64,000 bases of DNA from Neoaquamicrobium sediminum (GCF_013240295.1 NZ_JABETK010000003.1:124001-188000); one strand, 5' to 3'. Counted from the stretch's first letter, positions 37,974 to 47,617 are shown. The notes: a model not told the origin generated them from the sequence alone. A program made the numbers and translations.

Positions 37974-39223
37974 GCGCGGTACCGTCCGGGATTGAGGTCC
38001 GATAGGTCGATATCGGGAACCCTGTCCGAGATGAGGTCCGCGAGAACGCGTCCCGAGCCGCACGCCATCGTCCAACCGAGGGTTCCATGTCCGGTGTTGA
38101 CGTAGAGCCCGGGGATGGACGTAGCGCCGATGATCGGCGGGCCGTCTGGAGTCATTGGTCTCAACCCACACCAGAAAGATGCGGCAGCAGCGTCGCCCGC
38201 CCCGGGGAACAGGTCGGTAACCGAATGCTCGAGGGGCCCGCGGCGGGAACGCGGCAAGGATAGATCGAACCCAGATATCTCGGCAGTACCCCCAACGCGG
38301 ATGCGGTCTCCCAGGCGGGTGATAGCGATCTTGAAGGTCTCGTCCATCACAGTCGATACAGGCGCGGCAGCAGCATCAGTCACGGGCATTGTCAGCGAGT
38401 AGCCTTTCACCGGATAGACAGGAACATGCACGCCGACGGGCGCGAGCAGTCGGGAAGAATAGCTTCCCGCAGCGACGACGACGGCGTCCGCCGTAAGCAG
38501 CCCGCCGGCTGTCTGGACGCCCGTGACCCTGCCGCCTTCGTGGACAAGTCCCTGGACCGAGACGCCAAAACGAAAATCGACCGCGGCGGAGGCGAGAGCG
38601 GCCAGCTTCTCGGTAAAGACGCGGCAATCTCCGGTCTCGTCGCCGGGAAGCCGCAGGCCCCCAACGAACTTCTCCGTCACCCGCGCGAGCGCCGGTTCCG
38701 CAGCGACACAGCCCGATGGGGCAAGGACAGTGAAATCAACCCCGAACTGCTTGAGGACCTCGACGTCGCCGACGATTCCGTCGAGTTGCTTCTGGGTGCG
38801 GAACAGCTGCAGAGTACCCTGCGATCGCTCGTCGTATTCGATGGCGGTCGTAGCCCTCAACTCGCGAAGGCAGTCACGGCTGTACTCCGCGATCGGCACC
38901 ATGCGCGCCTTGTTCACGGCGTAGCGCCGCGACGTGCAGTTGGCGAGCATCTGCAAAACCCACGACCACATCGCCGGATCGAACCGTGGACGGATGGCGA
39001 GAGGGCCGTGCTTCATCAGGAGCCATTTGATCGCCTTTAGGGGCACTCCGGGACCCGCCCACGGTGAGGAATAGCCAGGCGACACCTCACCAGCATTGGC
39101 GTAGCTGGTTTCCAGTGCGGGACCGGGCTGTCGGTCGAGGACGGCGACTTCGTGTCCGGCGCGCGCCAGATACCACGCAGAGGTCACGCCGATGACCCCG
39201 CTGCCTACGATGAGAACCCTCAT
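37970..39223 (-). CDS. dadA: D-amino acid dehydrogenase
   Basis: A 417-residue FAD-dependent, membrane-associated dehydrogenase that oxidises D-alanine and other D-amino acids, feeding electrons to the quinone pool. The N-terminal dinucleotide fold [20 protein letters not shown], the DadA motif [20 protein letters not shown] and the C-terminal [13 protein letters not shown] are intact. The ATG at 39223 has GGAGGCGGAC upstream. It is normally followed by alanine racemase; here only the racemase start remains. Confidence 0.93.
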   Translation of the reverse strand: MRVLIVGSGVIGVTSAWYLARAGHEVAVLDRQPGPALETSYANAGEVSPGYSSPWAGPGVPLKAIKWLLMKHGPLAIRPRFDPAMWSWVLQMLANCTSRRYAVNKARMVPIAEYSRDCLRELRATTAIEYDERSQGTLQLFRTQKQLDGIVGDVEVLKQFGVDFTVLAPSGCVAAEPALARVTEKFVGGLRLPGDETGDCRVFTEKLAALASAAVDFRFGVSVQGLVHEGGRVTGVQTAGGLLTADAVVVAAGSYSSRLLAPVGVHVPVYPVKGYSLTMPVTDAAAAPVSTVMDETFKIAITRLGDRIRVGGTAEISGFDLSLPRSRRGPLEHSVTDLFPGAGDAAAASFWCGLRPMTPDGPPIIGATSIPGLYVNTGHGTLGWTMACGSGRVLADLISDRVPDIDLSDLNPGRYRA

Positions 39224-39592
39224 GTCCGCCTCCTGCGGACGGCGAGTTTGGAAGCCGCGCACATGCGGCTGGGGCATCTGTCGATCATCATGCATCTCCA
39301 CCGGGCCAGAGGGGCGGACCCGGAAATCAGAACTGAATTTTTGACTTGGTTGGATTTCCGGCCCCCGGTCGACGGCCTTGCGGCCGCGCCAGGGCTAGAT
39401 GCATGCGATAAGGCTGCCCGCGTGGTTCATGAACCGGATGCGGGTCCGCGATGATGTCCTGTCCATTCGAGAAGTGGGCACGGCACGAACTCAAGCGTTT
39501 CCAAGTCCCACAATAGCGCCGACTACGCTTCATGCAATGACCAGCTCGACGATTCCGGGCATCCAGAGGCAGCTGTGCGTGTTGCTGCTCTC
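39224..39592. other. Intergenic region upstream of dadA, no gene recognised
   Basis: About 370 bases between dadA and the small membrane gene at the end of the cbb3 run. Both flanking genes are minus-strand, so it holds the dadA promoter and the end of the cco transcript. I see no convincing gene and no TTG-N8-CAA dyad. Confidence 0.5.
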
Positions 39593-39727
39593 TCAGAACA
39601 GCAGAGCGAGCACAGCCATCGACGCGACTGCCAGAGCGATCATGCTGGGTACCATCACGGCTACGCCCGAACCGAATGCGAGCGCCGCAACCCAGTCGAA
39701 CTTCCTGTCGGTATGCTCGCGCATCAT
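39593..39727 (-). CDS. 44-aa membrane protein coupled to ccoS
   Basis: Not annotated by length-limited searches. The frame begins [19 protein letters not shown] and continues with a hydrophobic stretch (SMIALAVASMAVLALLF at the C terminus), predicting one or two membrane segments after a short charged N terminus. GGGAGCGA lies just upstream and its start overlaps the ccoS stop in ATGA, the same coupling used throughout this cluster. I know no named family. By position it could be a small cbb3 oxidase accessory subunit or assembly peptide, as CcoM is in Pseudomonas stutzeri, but no sequence likeness to CcoM is claimed. Confidence 0.6.
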   Translation of the reverse strand: MMREHTDRKFDWVAALAFGSGVAVMVPSMIALAVASMAVLALLF

Positions 39728-39930
39728 TCGCTCCCTGTTTCCGCAACGTTGGTGCGCTCACGATCGTTCCGATCCCGTAGCGGTGCGTCGTCTATCTCGT
39801 GCAGCAAAACTCGCTCGGCCGCGCCGTCCAGGTCTTCCAGCTGCCCACTCCTCATTGACCACAGGAAGGCGATCAGGCCAACAAGCCCCATGCCCAGCGC
39901 AAGCGGGACCAGCCACGACAACAGGCTCAT
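39724..39930 (-). CDS. ccoS: cbb3 oxidase maturation protein CcoS
   Basis: A 68-residue single-pass membrane protein ([20 protein letters not shown] then [19 protein letters not shown]). The hydrophobic helix followed by WSxxSGQxxDLxGxxxRxL is the CcoS/FixS signature. It is needed for heme/copper cofactor insertion into cbb3 oxidase. Start and stop overlap ccoI and the 44-aa gene by ATGA. Confidence 0.93.
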   Translation of the reverse strand: MSLLSWLVPLALGMGLVGLIAFLWSMRSGQLEDLDGAAERVLLHEIDDAPLRDRNDRERTNVAETGSE

Positions 39931-42178
39931 GTCGCCTCCGAAAGCCGAAGCGACTTCCAGGCGGTCCCGTCGCGTGATGGCGCTCCGCCTCGGCCTGCAA
40001 GGCGCAGTGCGTTGGCGACGACCAGAACCGACGAAGTCGACATTGCCACCGCGGCAACAAGGGGGTCACGTATCCTGCGAGCGCAAGCGGCAGTGCCATC
40101 GCATTATAGGCGATCGAGAGCCCGATATTCTGCGTAACAAGCCGCTTCGCCTGGCGCGCGACCACGATCGCCTCCGGCACGCTGTTGAGACTGGAGCCAA
40201 GGAAGACCAGATCGGCTGCGTTCCGGCCGACATCGGCTGCCGACGAGGGGGCCATCGAAACGTGGGCCGCGCCGAGAGCGGGGGCATCGTTGAGCCCGTC
40301 GCCGACCATGAGGATCTTGCGGCCATGAGATGCGAGGGCTTCGAGGCGAGCGACCTTGTCGCGGGGAAGCATGCGTCCCTTCGCCTGATCGATCCCCACG
40401 GTACTTGCCGCCTCGGCGACCGCCTCCTCTTCGTCGCCCGACAGGATTTCTGCAGATAGTCCGAGCCGACGCAGCTGCCTCACCGCTTCGCAGGCGCTGG
40501 GCCGCAGCGTGTCGGCGATCTCGAAGCCGCCCAGCACGCGACCGTCGACGGAGAGCCAGGACGCGGCAGGAACTCGGCTGGCAGCTGAAGCACCAACCCA
40601 GTCCTGGCGGCCAAGCCTGTAGGTTCGGCCCGCTATCCTGCCTTCGATGCCGTTTCCTGGCGTCTCGCGCACGTCCTCGACGATCAGCGAAGGCGCGGGC
40701 GCAAGCGCGGCCACTGCCCGCGAGGCAGGATGCCGCGACATTCGGGCAAGCGCGGCGGCGGCCCCCAGTTCGCGCTCGGGCACGGTGAATGACATCACCC
40801 GGGCCATTCCCTCCGTCAGCGTGCCGGTCTTGTCTAGGACGACGTGGTCGACCTCCGCCAACCGTTCCAGCGCAGCCCCGTCCTTGAGCGTCAATCCGAA
40901 CGAGAACAGCCGCCGCGCTGCGACCGCCTGGACCATCGGAACTGCGAGCCCCAAAGCACACGGGCACGTTATGATCAGGACGGCGATGGCGACCGTTAGC
41001 GACCTGTGCATGTCCCCGGTGGCCCAGAGCCATGCAAGGAAGGCCGTAAAGGCGACGCCATGGACGACAGGGGAGTAGAGCGAGGCGGCCCGGTCGGCGA
41101 TGCGGCGGTAGCGCGCCCTGCCGCCTTCGGCCGCCTCCATCAGCCGCACCATGTCGGAGAGGAACGAATCCTTCTGCTGACGGTCCACGGTTACGGTCAG
41201 CGGCCCGTCGAGGTTGAGCGAACCCGACAGGATCTGCGATCCCGGACCGACCTGCTCAGCGGCGGACTCGCCGGTCACGACCGACAGGTCCAGCGAAGCG
41301 GTGCCCGACACGACGGTTCCGTCGACGGGCACCCGTTCGCCGGCAAGAACGAGAACTGTTTCCCCGGCTCCGATCGCCGAGGTCTCACGATACTCGCGGC
41401 CGCCGTCCGGCGCGACCACCGTCGCCCCGCGCGGCATCATCCTGGCGAGCGACCTGACCGCGTCGCGGGCACGTCCGCGCATCGCCCGGTCGACGGTCCG
41501 TCCGGCCAGCAGAAAAAACAGTAGCGAGGTCAACGCGTCGAAATAGGCGTGCGGGCCTCCCGCCACGGTATCGTAGAGGCTCATGAAAAATGCGAGCAGG
41601 ACGCCGACGCTGATTGGCACGTCCATGTTAGTGCGTCCGACGCGCAACGCGCCCCAGGCAGACAGAAAGAAGATGCGTCCCGAATAGATCAGCGCGGGAA
41701 GAGCCAGCGCGGCGGAGATTACATGGAAGGCTTGCCGCGTCTCGTTGCCAGCACCTGACCAGACCGAGACAGAGAGCAGCATGATGTTCATTGCCGCGAA
41801 GCCCGCCACGGCAGTAGCCCGCAGGAGCCGCGCCATCTCGGGATCGGCGGAACTGTCTGCAGCCTCCGTCAGGCTGGCGGCGTATCCCGCGCCCCGCAGC
41901 ACGTCGACAAGCGGAGGTACGCCGGTTTCTCGCCGCCATTTCACGGCGACGCGTCTGGCGGACAGGTTGACCCGTGCAGAAACGACGCCCTCCAGTCTCG
42001 CGAGCGTTCCTTCGATGGTCCGGATGCATCCGGCGCAGTGCGCAGCCGGAACCGACAGGTCGGTTTGCAACGTGCCGTCACCGAGGTCACGACTGGCGAG
42101 AAGGATCTCGCGGTCATCGAGAAGGCGGCCAGGTCCGATTTCGAGGGCCGCTTCGGTTCCGGGCGCGCAGCAGCTCAA
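39927..42178 (-). pseudogene. ccoI: Copper P-type ATPase CcoI/FixI (frameshift near C terminus)
   Basis: A ~750-residue copper-exporting P1B ATPase that supplies copper for cbb3 oxidase assembly. N-terminal heavy-metal domain with [12 protein letters not shown], membrane CPC motif [13 protein letters not shown], phosphorylation site [12 protein letters not shown], and hinge [17 protein letters not shown] start at 42178 is preferred (GGAGGA 8 nt upstream). The frame changes at 40061-40065: five C where six are needed; one more C gives [20 protein letters not shown] and a TGA that overlaps the ccoS ATG exactly, strong evidence that the corrected frame is the real one. Confidence 0.9.
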
Positions 42179-42181
42179 GGC

Positions 42182-43000
42182 TCATTCCTCCGGGCGCGCG
42201 ACGGCCTTGTAGGCATGCCATGTAGCGTGCCCGAGAAGCGGGAAGATGACGATCATGCCGACCAGTCCCGTCGCCACGCAGACGGCAAAGAGCCCTAGGA
42301 CCATGGCTCCCCAGGCGATCATCGTAGGCAGGTTGTTCCAGACGAGCTTCACGCTCGTGCCCATGGCGGTGAGCGCGTCGACGCGGCGATCAAGCAGCAT
42401 GGGAACGGCAAAGACGCTGACCGAGTAGGCGAATGCGGCAAACAGGCCGCCTATGGCCGTGCCGATGACGACCATCGCCCAGCCGGAGGGCGTGCCAAGG
42501 AGGATACCGATGACATGGTCGAGGCCCGGGAAGGCGGTGACCCCGAAGAACAGCGACCAGAGCAGGACGGCGGCGCGCGTCCACAGCAGCATCAAAAGGC
42601 TGAGCAGGAGCCCGGTGAAGAACACCTGGGCTCCAGCCCTTGGCCTGACGCGCAGCATCGATCCGAGTGTGATTGGCCTGCCTTCCCCGATTGCGCGGCT
42701 CTTCTCGTAGAGCCCAATGGCAAGGAAGGGGGCGACGATCAGGAAACCCGCCAGCGCCGGGAACAGGATGTAATCCCTGCCGAAGCCGACGAGCGTCCAG
42801 ACGAAGAGCACGGACAGCACGAAGACGCCCAGGCCGTATGCGAGGCTCGACGAGGCGCCGTTCCAGAAATCACGCCACCCAGCGGCAAGCCAGCGCTGGC
42901 CCTCGAGCAGTGGCAGGTCGCGCTGAAGGGCTGGGTCGCGGGTCTCGCCGATGCCAGACGTCTCGCTGAGCAGCCAGTATCCCTTGTCGGCTTCGCCCAT
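42182..43000 (-). CDS. DUF2189 family membrane protein
   Basis: A 272-residue integral membrane protein with about six helices (for example YGLGVFVLSVLFVWTLVGFG, MVVIGTAIGGLFAAFAYSVS), matching the DUF2189 family found near respiratory genes in alphaproteobacteria. The start at 43000 has GGAGGAGGAAATC upstream. It occupies the place where ccoG and ccoH usually sit between ccoP and ccoI. Function unknown; a role in oxidase assembly is inferred from position. It ends 3 bases before the ccoI start codon. Confidence 0.8.
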   Translation of the reverse strand: MGEADKGYWLLSETSGIGETRDPALQRDLPLLEGQRWLAAGWRDFWNGASSSLAYGLGVFVLSVLFVWTLVGFGRDYILFPALAGFLIVAPFLAIGLYEKSRAIGEGRPITLGSMLRVRPRAGAQVFFTGLLLSLLMLLWTRAAVLLWSLFFGVTAFPGLDHVIGILLGTPSGWAMVVIGTAIGGLFAAFAYSVSVFAVPMLLDRRVDALTAMGTSVKLVWNNLPTMIAWGAMVLGLFAVCVATGLVGMIVIFPLLGHATWHAYKAVARPEE

Positions 43001-43014
43001 GATTTCCTCCTCCC

Positions 43015-43203
43015 TCAGCAGGCCGACTTGGCGGCGCGGTAGCCACCATCGCCGTCGGCGGACTTCAGATGTTCGACACATTCCGGCTGCGACTGGAACG
43101 CGACGTAGACGAGGTGCGCGTTCGCGCCAGCGAAGAGCAGAAGGCCCGCCGGGACAAGGACCCATGGCAGCCATCCGCCGGGGAGCCGCGCGCGTCCCCT
43201 CAT
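43015..43203 (-). CDS. 62-aa membrane protein between ccoP and DUF2189
   Basis: A small protein with a basic N terminus, one membrane helix (WLPWVLVPAGLLLFAGANAH) and a short tail with two cysteines (PECVEHLKSADG ... AAKSAC). The start overlaps the ccoP stop in ATGA. The two tail cysteines, probably periplasmic if the N terminus is cytosolic, could bind copper or heme intermediates, but this is inference. It takes the position of FixH/CcoH, which is larger and unrelated in sequence. Confidence 0.7.
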   Translation of the reverse strand: MRGRARLPGGWLPWVLVPAGLLLFAGANAHLVYVAFQSQPECVEHLKSADGDGGYRAAKSAC

Positions 43204-44081
43204 GGCTGCGCCGTCCCGAGATCGTGGACGTAGACTGCCAGCGTCCTGATCTCAGCCTTGCTCAGCCGCTCGTCCCAGGTCGGCATGTGACCCTGACGGC
43301 CGCCATGCACGGATGCGATGATCGTATCGAGATCGCCGCCATAGACCCAGTAGGCATCGGTCAGGTTCGGCGCGCCGACTTCCACGTCTCCCTGCGCGCT
43401 GTCGCCGTGACAGGCGGCGCAGGTGGTGGCGAAGACCTCGCGGCCGGTGTTGATGCGATCGAGGTTCTCCGGTGTGGAATAGTCGGGGTGCGTCAACGAA
43501 TAGACATAGGCGGCGACGCTGCGGACCTGTTCGCGGTCGAGCATCTCGTCGCGGCCAAAGGCAGGCATCTGGGCGACCCGGCTTTCTGGATGCGCGGTGT
43601 TGATGCCGACGCGCATCGTCTGCTCGATCAGCTCCGGGCCGCCACCCCACAGCCAGTCATCGTCCGTCAGGTCGGGATAGTTGGCGCGGCCCCTGCCGTC
43701 GCGACCGTGGCACGCAGCGCAGTTGTCGCCGAACAGCTGCCGCCCGGTGTCGCGCACGGTCCGCATCAACGCCTCGTCGGCGAGGATCGTGTCATAGGGT
43801 TCGTTTTCCAGCCGCGTCGTCCAGACAGAGCGCTGCTGCTGGCCGTCGAGGACCCGCGCCTCGACAGTCGTCTGTTGGTCGATACCGAGCAGGCCCTTCG
43901 TATAGGTTACGCCAAGTGGCCAGGCAGGCACCATGAACCACCAGAAGATCGCCCACACGTGGGTGACGATCAGGAACATTAGCACCCCGCGAGGAACAGG
44001 CGTATCCAGTTCCTTGATGCCGTTCCACTCGTGGCCCGTCGTCTCGCGTCCAGTGACGGGGTCGCGTTCTACTTCCGCCAT
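43200..44081 (-). CDS. ccoP: cbb3 cytochrome c oxidase subunit III (diheme c)
   Basis: A 293-residue diheme cytochrome c subunit that passes electrons to CcoO/CcoN. An N-terminal membrane anchor (VLMFLIVTHVWAIFWWFMV) is followed by two periplasmic heme domains with CAACHGRDGRG and CAACHGDSAQG and distal Met regions (AQMPAFGRDEMLD and GRQGHMPTW). Its ATG lies inside the end of ccoQ (13-nt overlap). Confidence 0.95.
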   Translation of the reverse strand: MAEVERDPVTGRETTGHEWNGIKELDTPVPRGVLMFLIVTHVWAIFWWFMVPAWPLGVTYTKGLLGIDQQTTVEARVLDGQQQRSVWTTRLENEPYDTILADEALMRTVRDTGRQLFGDNCAACHGRDGRGRANYPDLTDDDWLWGGGPELIEQTMRVGINTAHPESRVAQMPAFGRDEMLDREQVRSVAAYVYSLTHPDYSTPENLDRINTGREVFATTCAACHGDSAQGDVEVGAPNLTDAYWVYGGDLDTIIASVHGGRQGHMPTWDERLSKAEIRTLAVYVHDLGTAQP

Positions 44082-44242
44082 GGCGTGTCGTCCCGTTCGA
44101 GGATGCTGTGCTTGGCCCGGTCGAACCGCTTCCTGTTCTTCGGCCAGAAGGCGTAGACGCAGGCGGCCAGAAAAAACGCCATCATGTAGAATAGGCCCCA
44201 GCTCTTGGAGAAGGCGACCAGCGTTTCGTAAGAGAAGTCCAT
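44069..44242 (-). CDS. ccoQ: cbb3 oxidase subunit CcoQ
   Basis: A 57-residue single-helix protein starting MDFSYETLVAFSKSWGL, with hydrophobic FYMMAFFLAACVYAFWP followed by a basic KNRKRFDRAK stretch, the usual CcoQ/FixQ plan; it stabilises the oxidase complex. GGAGGCAGAC precedes the ATG. It ends inside the ccoP start region, and its size and place between ccoO and ccoP support the call. Confidence 0.9.
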   Translation of the reverse strand: MDFSYETLVAFSKSWGLFYMMAFFLAACVYAFWPKNRKRFDRAKHSILERDDTPWRK

Positions 44243-44252
44243 GTCTGCCTCC

Positions 44253-45008
44253 TTAGTCTTCCGGATCCGATGGCTGCTCGGTGGCCGCGGTATCCGTGTA
44301 GGCGGCGTTGGTCAGGCGGCCCAGCACCTGAAGGTAGGCCACGAGGGCATCCATCTCCGTGACCTGCGTGGCGACGCCGTCGAAGGCGCTGACGGTGGTT
44401 TCTTGGCCGTAGCGCTCGGTCACGCCGGAAGCGAATTCGGTGTCCGGGGTGGCCTGGCCGTAGGCGTCGCGCGCGGCGTTCTCCACCATCTCGTCGGTGT
44501 AGGGCACGCCCAATGATTGCTGCGCCGCCAGATGCTTGGGCAGGTCTTTCATCCTGAGCGGCGTGCGTGCCAGCCAGCGATAGGCGGGCATGTTGGATTC
44601 CGGAACGACGTCCCGCGGATTGTTGAGGTGCGCAACGTGCCAGAAGTCCGAATACTTGCCGCCGACGCGGGCAAGGTCCGGACCGGTCCGTTTCGAGCCC
44701 CACAGCATCGGGCGGTCGTACTGCGACTCCACCGCCAGCGAATACGGGCCGTAGCGCTCCACCTCGTCGCGCAGCGTCCTGATCATCTGGCTGTGGCAGG
44801 CATAGCAACCCTCGCGGACGTAGATGTTGCGCCCGGCCAGTTCGAGCGGCGTGTACATCCGCATGTCGGGGGCTTCCTCGACGGTCTCGTCGATTGTGAA
44901 CAGCGGCGCAATCTCGACGATGCCGCCGACGCTGGCTGCTGCAATGATCGCGAGAACGAAGCCGATGGCCGAGCGCTCGAGCTTGCGATGGAAGAGTTCA
45001 GGCATCAA
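44253..45008 (-). CDS. ccoO: cbb3 cytochrome c oxidase subunit II (mono-heme c)
   Basis: A 251-residue membrane-anchored cytochrome c. The N-terminal anchor is IGFVLAIIAAASVGGIVEI; the heme motif is GCYACHSQMIR with the family context YVREG upstream and RYGPYSLAVESQYDRP downstream. Its ATG follows directly on the ccoN TGA. Confidence 0.95.
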   Translation of the reverse strand: MMPELFHRKLERSAIGFVLAIIAAASVGGIVEIAPLFTIDETVEEAPDMRMYTPLELAGRNIYVREGCYACHSQMIRTLRDEVERYGPYSLAVESQYDRPMLWGSKRTGPDLARVGGKYSDFWHVAHLNNPRDVVPESNMPAYRWLARTPLRMKDLPKHLAAQQSLGVPYTDEMVENAARDAYGQATPDTEFASGVTERYGQETTVSAFDGVATQVTEMDALVAYLQVLGRLTNAAYTDTAATEQPSDPED

Positions 45009-46646
45009 TCATTCTCCCGGAACGGCCGCTGGCTGGACAGGCGCATCGGAGCGGGTGGCGGCGAGCGGGGCCGCCCTGACCGTCATCCAGATGTTGTAGC
45101 AGCCGATGATCGTGCCAATGAGGAACAAAAGGCCTCCGAAGGCGCGGGCGATGTAGTAGGGATACATGGCGACCAGGCTGTCGACGAACGAATAGGCAAG
45201 TGCGCCTTCCTCCGTGTACGTCCTCCACATCAGCCCCTGGATGATGCCCGAATTCCACATCGCGAAGACGTAGATCAGGGTTCCCGCGATCGCGAGCCAG
45301 AAATGGACCTCGACGAGCGCGGCCGAGTACATGCGCTCGCGTTTCCAAAGGCTCGGCACCAGTGTGTAGAGCGAGCCGAAGGTGATGAGCGCTACCCAGC
45401 CGAGCGCCCCTGCGTGGACGTGACCGACGGTCCAGTCGGTGTAGTGGCTGAGCGAGTTGACCGGGCGGATCGCCATGAACGAGCCCTCGAAGGTCGAAAG
45501 CCCGTAGAATACGGCCGCTGCCATCATGAAGCGCAACGTCGCATCGTCCCGCACCCGGTGCCAGGCGCCGTTGAGGGTCAACAGCGCGTTACCCGCCGAC
45601 GCCCATGACGGCACGAGCAGCATGACCGAGAAGGTCATTCCGAGCGTCTGTACCCAGTGGGGCAGGGCGGTGTAGTGCAGATGATGCGAGCCGGCCCACA
45701 TATAGAAGAAGGTGATGCCCCAGAAGCTGAGGATCGAAAGCCGATAGGAAAAGATCGGGCGCTGTGCCCGCACGGGCAGGTAGTAGTACAACATCCCCAG
45801 GAAGCCTGCCGTCAGGAAGAAGGCGACCGCGTTGTGCCCGTACCACCACTGCACCATCGCGTCCTGCACGCCCGGCCAGATCGTGTAGCTCTTGGCGTGC
45901 CCCCAGGAGATCGGGACCGCCAGATTGTTGACGATATGGAGGATGGCCACGACCAGGATGAAGGCCATGAAGTACCAGTTGGCGACGTAGATGTGCGGTT
46001 CCTTCCGCCGTGCGATCGTCGCAATGTAGAGGACGAAGTAGGTCACCCACACGATCACCAGCCACAAGTCGGCGTACCACTCGGCCTCGGCATATTCCTT
46101 CGATTGGGTCACGCCGAGGAGGTAGCCGGAAACGGCGAGCAAACAGAACAGGTTGAAGCCTAGCAGCACGAACCACGGGCTGACCTGTCCCGCTAGCCTC
46201 GCACGCGATGTCCTCTGGACAACGTGGAATGAGGTCGCGATCAGCGCATTGCCGCCGAAGCCGAATATCACGCCGCTGGTGTGGGCCGGACGAAGCCGAC
46301 CGAAGGAAGACCATGCGGCGTCGAAGGCCAGTTCGGGCCAGGCCAACTGGGCAGCAACCCACACACCCATGAACATGCCGAACACGGCCCAGGCCATCGA
46401 AAGCACGATGCCGACCTTGATCGGATCGTCGTAGTAGGATGCGGCCCGGTCCTCGTTTGGCTCGGGGCCATAGAAGGAAGAAAGAACCAGATAGAGCAGC
46501 GCGCCCGCGAACACCATGATAATCACGCCATGAACGCCCAGAGTGTCATTCCGGCCTAGTATGGCGAGTGCGGCTCCAGCAACAGCAAGGGTGAGAAGGA
46601 TAATGGCTGCGTTCTGCCGCTCGCTGGACGTGAGCTGTTCGATCAT
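45009..46646 (-). CDS. ccoN: cbb3 cytochrome c oxidase subunit I
   Basis: A 545-residue catalytic heme-copper subunit reducing O2 to water with high affinity. About twelve helices; heme and CuB histidines lie in FGGNALIATSFHVVQ, WYGHNAVAFFLTAG, WAGSHHLHYTALP and DWTVGHVHAGALGW, and the cbb3-type helix VII tyrosine lies in FYGLSTFEGSF. The start at 46646 has GGAGGCAAC upstream. It is 31 bases downstream of nsrR, so transcription is probably from the globin/nsrR promoter, linking the oxidase to NO sensing. Confidence 0.95.
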   Translation of the reverse strand: MIEQLTSSERQNAAIILLTLAVAGAALAILGRNDTLGVHGVIIMVFAGALLYLVLSSFYGPEPNEDRAASYYDDPIKVGIVLSMAWAVFGMFMGVWVAAQLAWPELAFDAAWSSFGRLRPAHTSGVIFGFGGNALIATSFHVVQRTSRARLAGQVSPWFVLLGFNLFCLLAVSGYLLGVTQSKEYAEAEWYADLWLVIVWVTYFVLYIATIARRKEPHIYVANWYFMAFILVVAILHIVNNLAVPISWGHAKSYTIWPGVQDAMVQWWYGHNAVAFFLTAGFLGMLYYYLPVRAQRPIFSYRLSILSFWGITFFYMWAGSHHLHYTALPHWVQTLGMTFSVMLLVPSWASAGNALLTLNGAWHRVRDDATLRFMMAAAVFYGLSTFEGSFMAIRPVNSLSHYTDWTVGHVHAGALGWVALITFGSLYTLVPSLWKRERMYSAALVEVHFWLAIAGTLIYVFAMWNSGIIQGLMWRTYTEEGALAYSFVDSLVAMYPYYIARAFGGLLFLIGTIIGCYNIWMTVRAAPLAATRSDAPVQPAAVPGE

Positions 46647-46677
46647 GTTGCCTCCATGCTGTACTGGATAACCTGCC

Positions 46678-47133
46678 TCATGCGGCCCTGGGTGCGGTTG
46701 AGGGTGTTTCCAACAACGCTTCGAGCAATGTTCGATTTGCGACGATATCCGCCAGAGTATAAGCATCGAACACCGCGAGGAAAGCTTCAACGGCCTTGCC
46801 GACAATGCCCTTCAACCTGCACGCCGGCGATATGACGCACGTCCCGCCATCCGACCGCTGACATTCCACCATCGCGAATCCGTCCTCGGTTCCGCGCACG
46901 ACATCACCGAGGTTAATGTCCTCTGGCAGCTGGGCAAGGGCGATGCCTCCTAACCGGCCTCGGGTCGTTCTGACATAGCCAAGGCGGCCGAGATTCAGCG
47001 CGACCTTCAGAAGGTGATTACGTGAGAGACCGTACGCATCGGCGATATCGGACACAGTCGTGGATCGCCCTTCGCGCAATGCGAGGAAGATCAGCATGCG
47101 CAGTGAGTAATCGGTGTAGAGGGTCAGTTTCAT
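46678..47133 (-). CDS. nsrR: Rrf2 family NO-sensing repressor NsrR
   Basis: A 151-residue Rrf2-family regulator. The winged HTH MKLTLYTDYSLRMLIFLAL, then VSDIADAYGLSRNHLLKV, and the three cluster cysteines at 91, 99 and 105 (ECQRSDGGTCVISPACRL) identify the [Fe-S] NO sensor. NO destroys the cluster and relieves repression. It lies inside the globin-to-cco run, so autoregulation is likely. Confidence 0.9.
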   Translation of the reverse strand: MKLTLYTDYSLRMLIFLALREGRSTTVSDIADAYGLSRNHLLKVALNLGRLGYVRTTRGRLGGIALAQLPEDINLGDVVRGTEDGFAMVECQRSDGGTCVISPACRLKGIVGKAVEAFLAVFDAYTLADIVANRTLLEALLETPSTAPRAA

Positions 47134-47136
47134 CGC

Positions 47137-47616
47137 TTATTCCACGCTCGTCTGGGGCTTGTCCCGCCAACCTAGCCTGAATAGTGCCACCAATGCGACC
47201 GCAGCCAGGGCCGTTGCCTTGCTCGCTTCCAGCGTCGCGTAGAGCAGATGATGGGCAGAGGGCGGCATCGGCTGGCCAGAAAGAACTGCATCGACACGTG
47301 CGTCGAGAGCAGGCAGCAGCCAAAGCGCCTGTGTCAGAACGATTAGAACGGCCGCAAAAGACAGCACCACCTCCGCACGTGGTGCTCTTGGAATGAAAGT
47401 GGCTATGACGAGGAACGCAGATAGACCCCATTCCACCTTTGAAAACGCAGCAAAGGTCACTTGTCCCACTTCAAGTGCACTGGGGAGCGCCAGTGAAGGA
47501 GCCTGAAACTTAATAGGCGTCGCAAGGAACGAAACGCCAATGAGCATGCCCAACCAGGCTGTTGCCACAAAGGCGGTCACGGCGTCGGGAAAGGGTTCGG
47601 TGGAGCGAACGGGCAT
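47137..47616 (-). CDS. Four-helix membrane protein between globin and nsrR
   Basis: A 159-residue hydrophobic protein with four predicted helices (TAFVATAWLGMLIGVSFLAT, WGLSAFLVIATFIP, VVLSFAAVLIVLTQALWLL, ATALAAVALVALFRLG). It resembles small DUF4149-like membrane proteins, but I am not certain of the family. The start at 47616 is chosen because GGAGAGCTAGG precedes it and it follows the globin stop by one base. It ends 3 bases before the nsrR ATG. It may handle heme or NO-related redox, judged only from its neighbours. Confidence 0.7.
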   Translation of the reverse strand: MPVRSTEPFPDAVTAFVATAWLGMLIGVSFLATPIKFQAPSLALPSALEVGQVTFAAFSKVEWGLSAFLVIATFIPRAPRAEVVLSFAAVLIVLTQALWLLPALDARVDAVLSGQPMPPSAHHLLYATLEASKATALAAVALVALFRLGWRDKPQTSVE

Positions 47617-47617
47617 C

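Noticed and set aside
39758-39926. Extension of the ccoI frame to 39758
   Set aside because: The tail after VTPLL is unlike any P-type ATPase; adding one C at 40061-40065 gives the normal CcoI end and a stop overlapping ccoS.
45009-46646. Possibility that the ccoN-like gene is a nitric oxide reductase subunit (norB)
   Set aside because: It has cbb3-type features (helix VII FYGLSTFEG, partner ccoO/Q/P genes) and neighbours ccoI/ccoS, so it is an oxidase.
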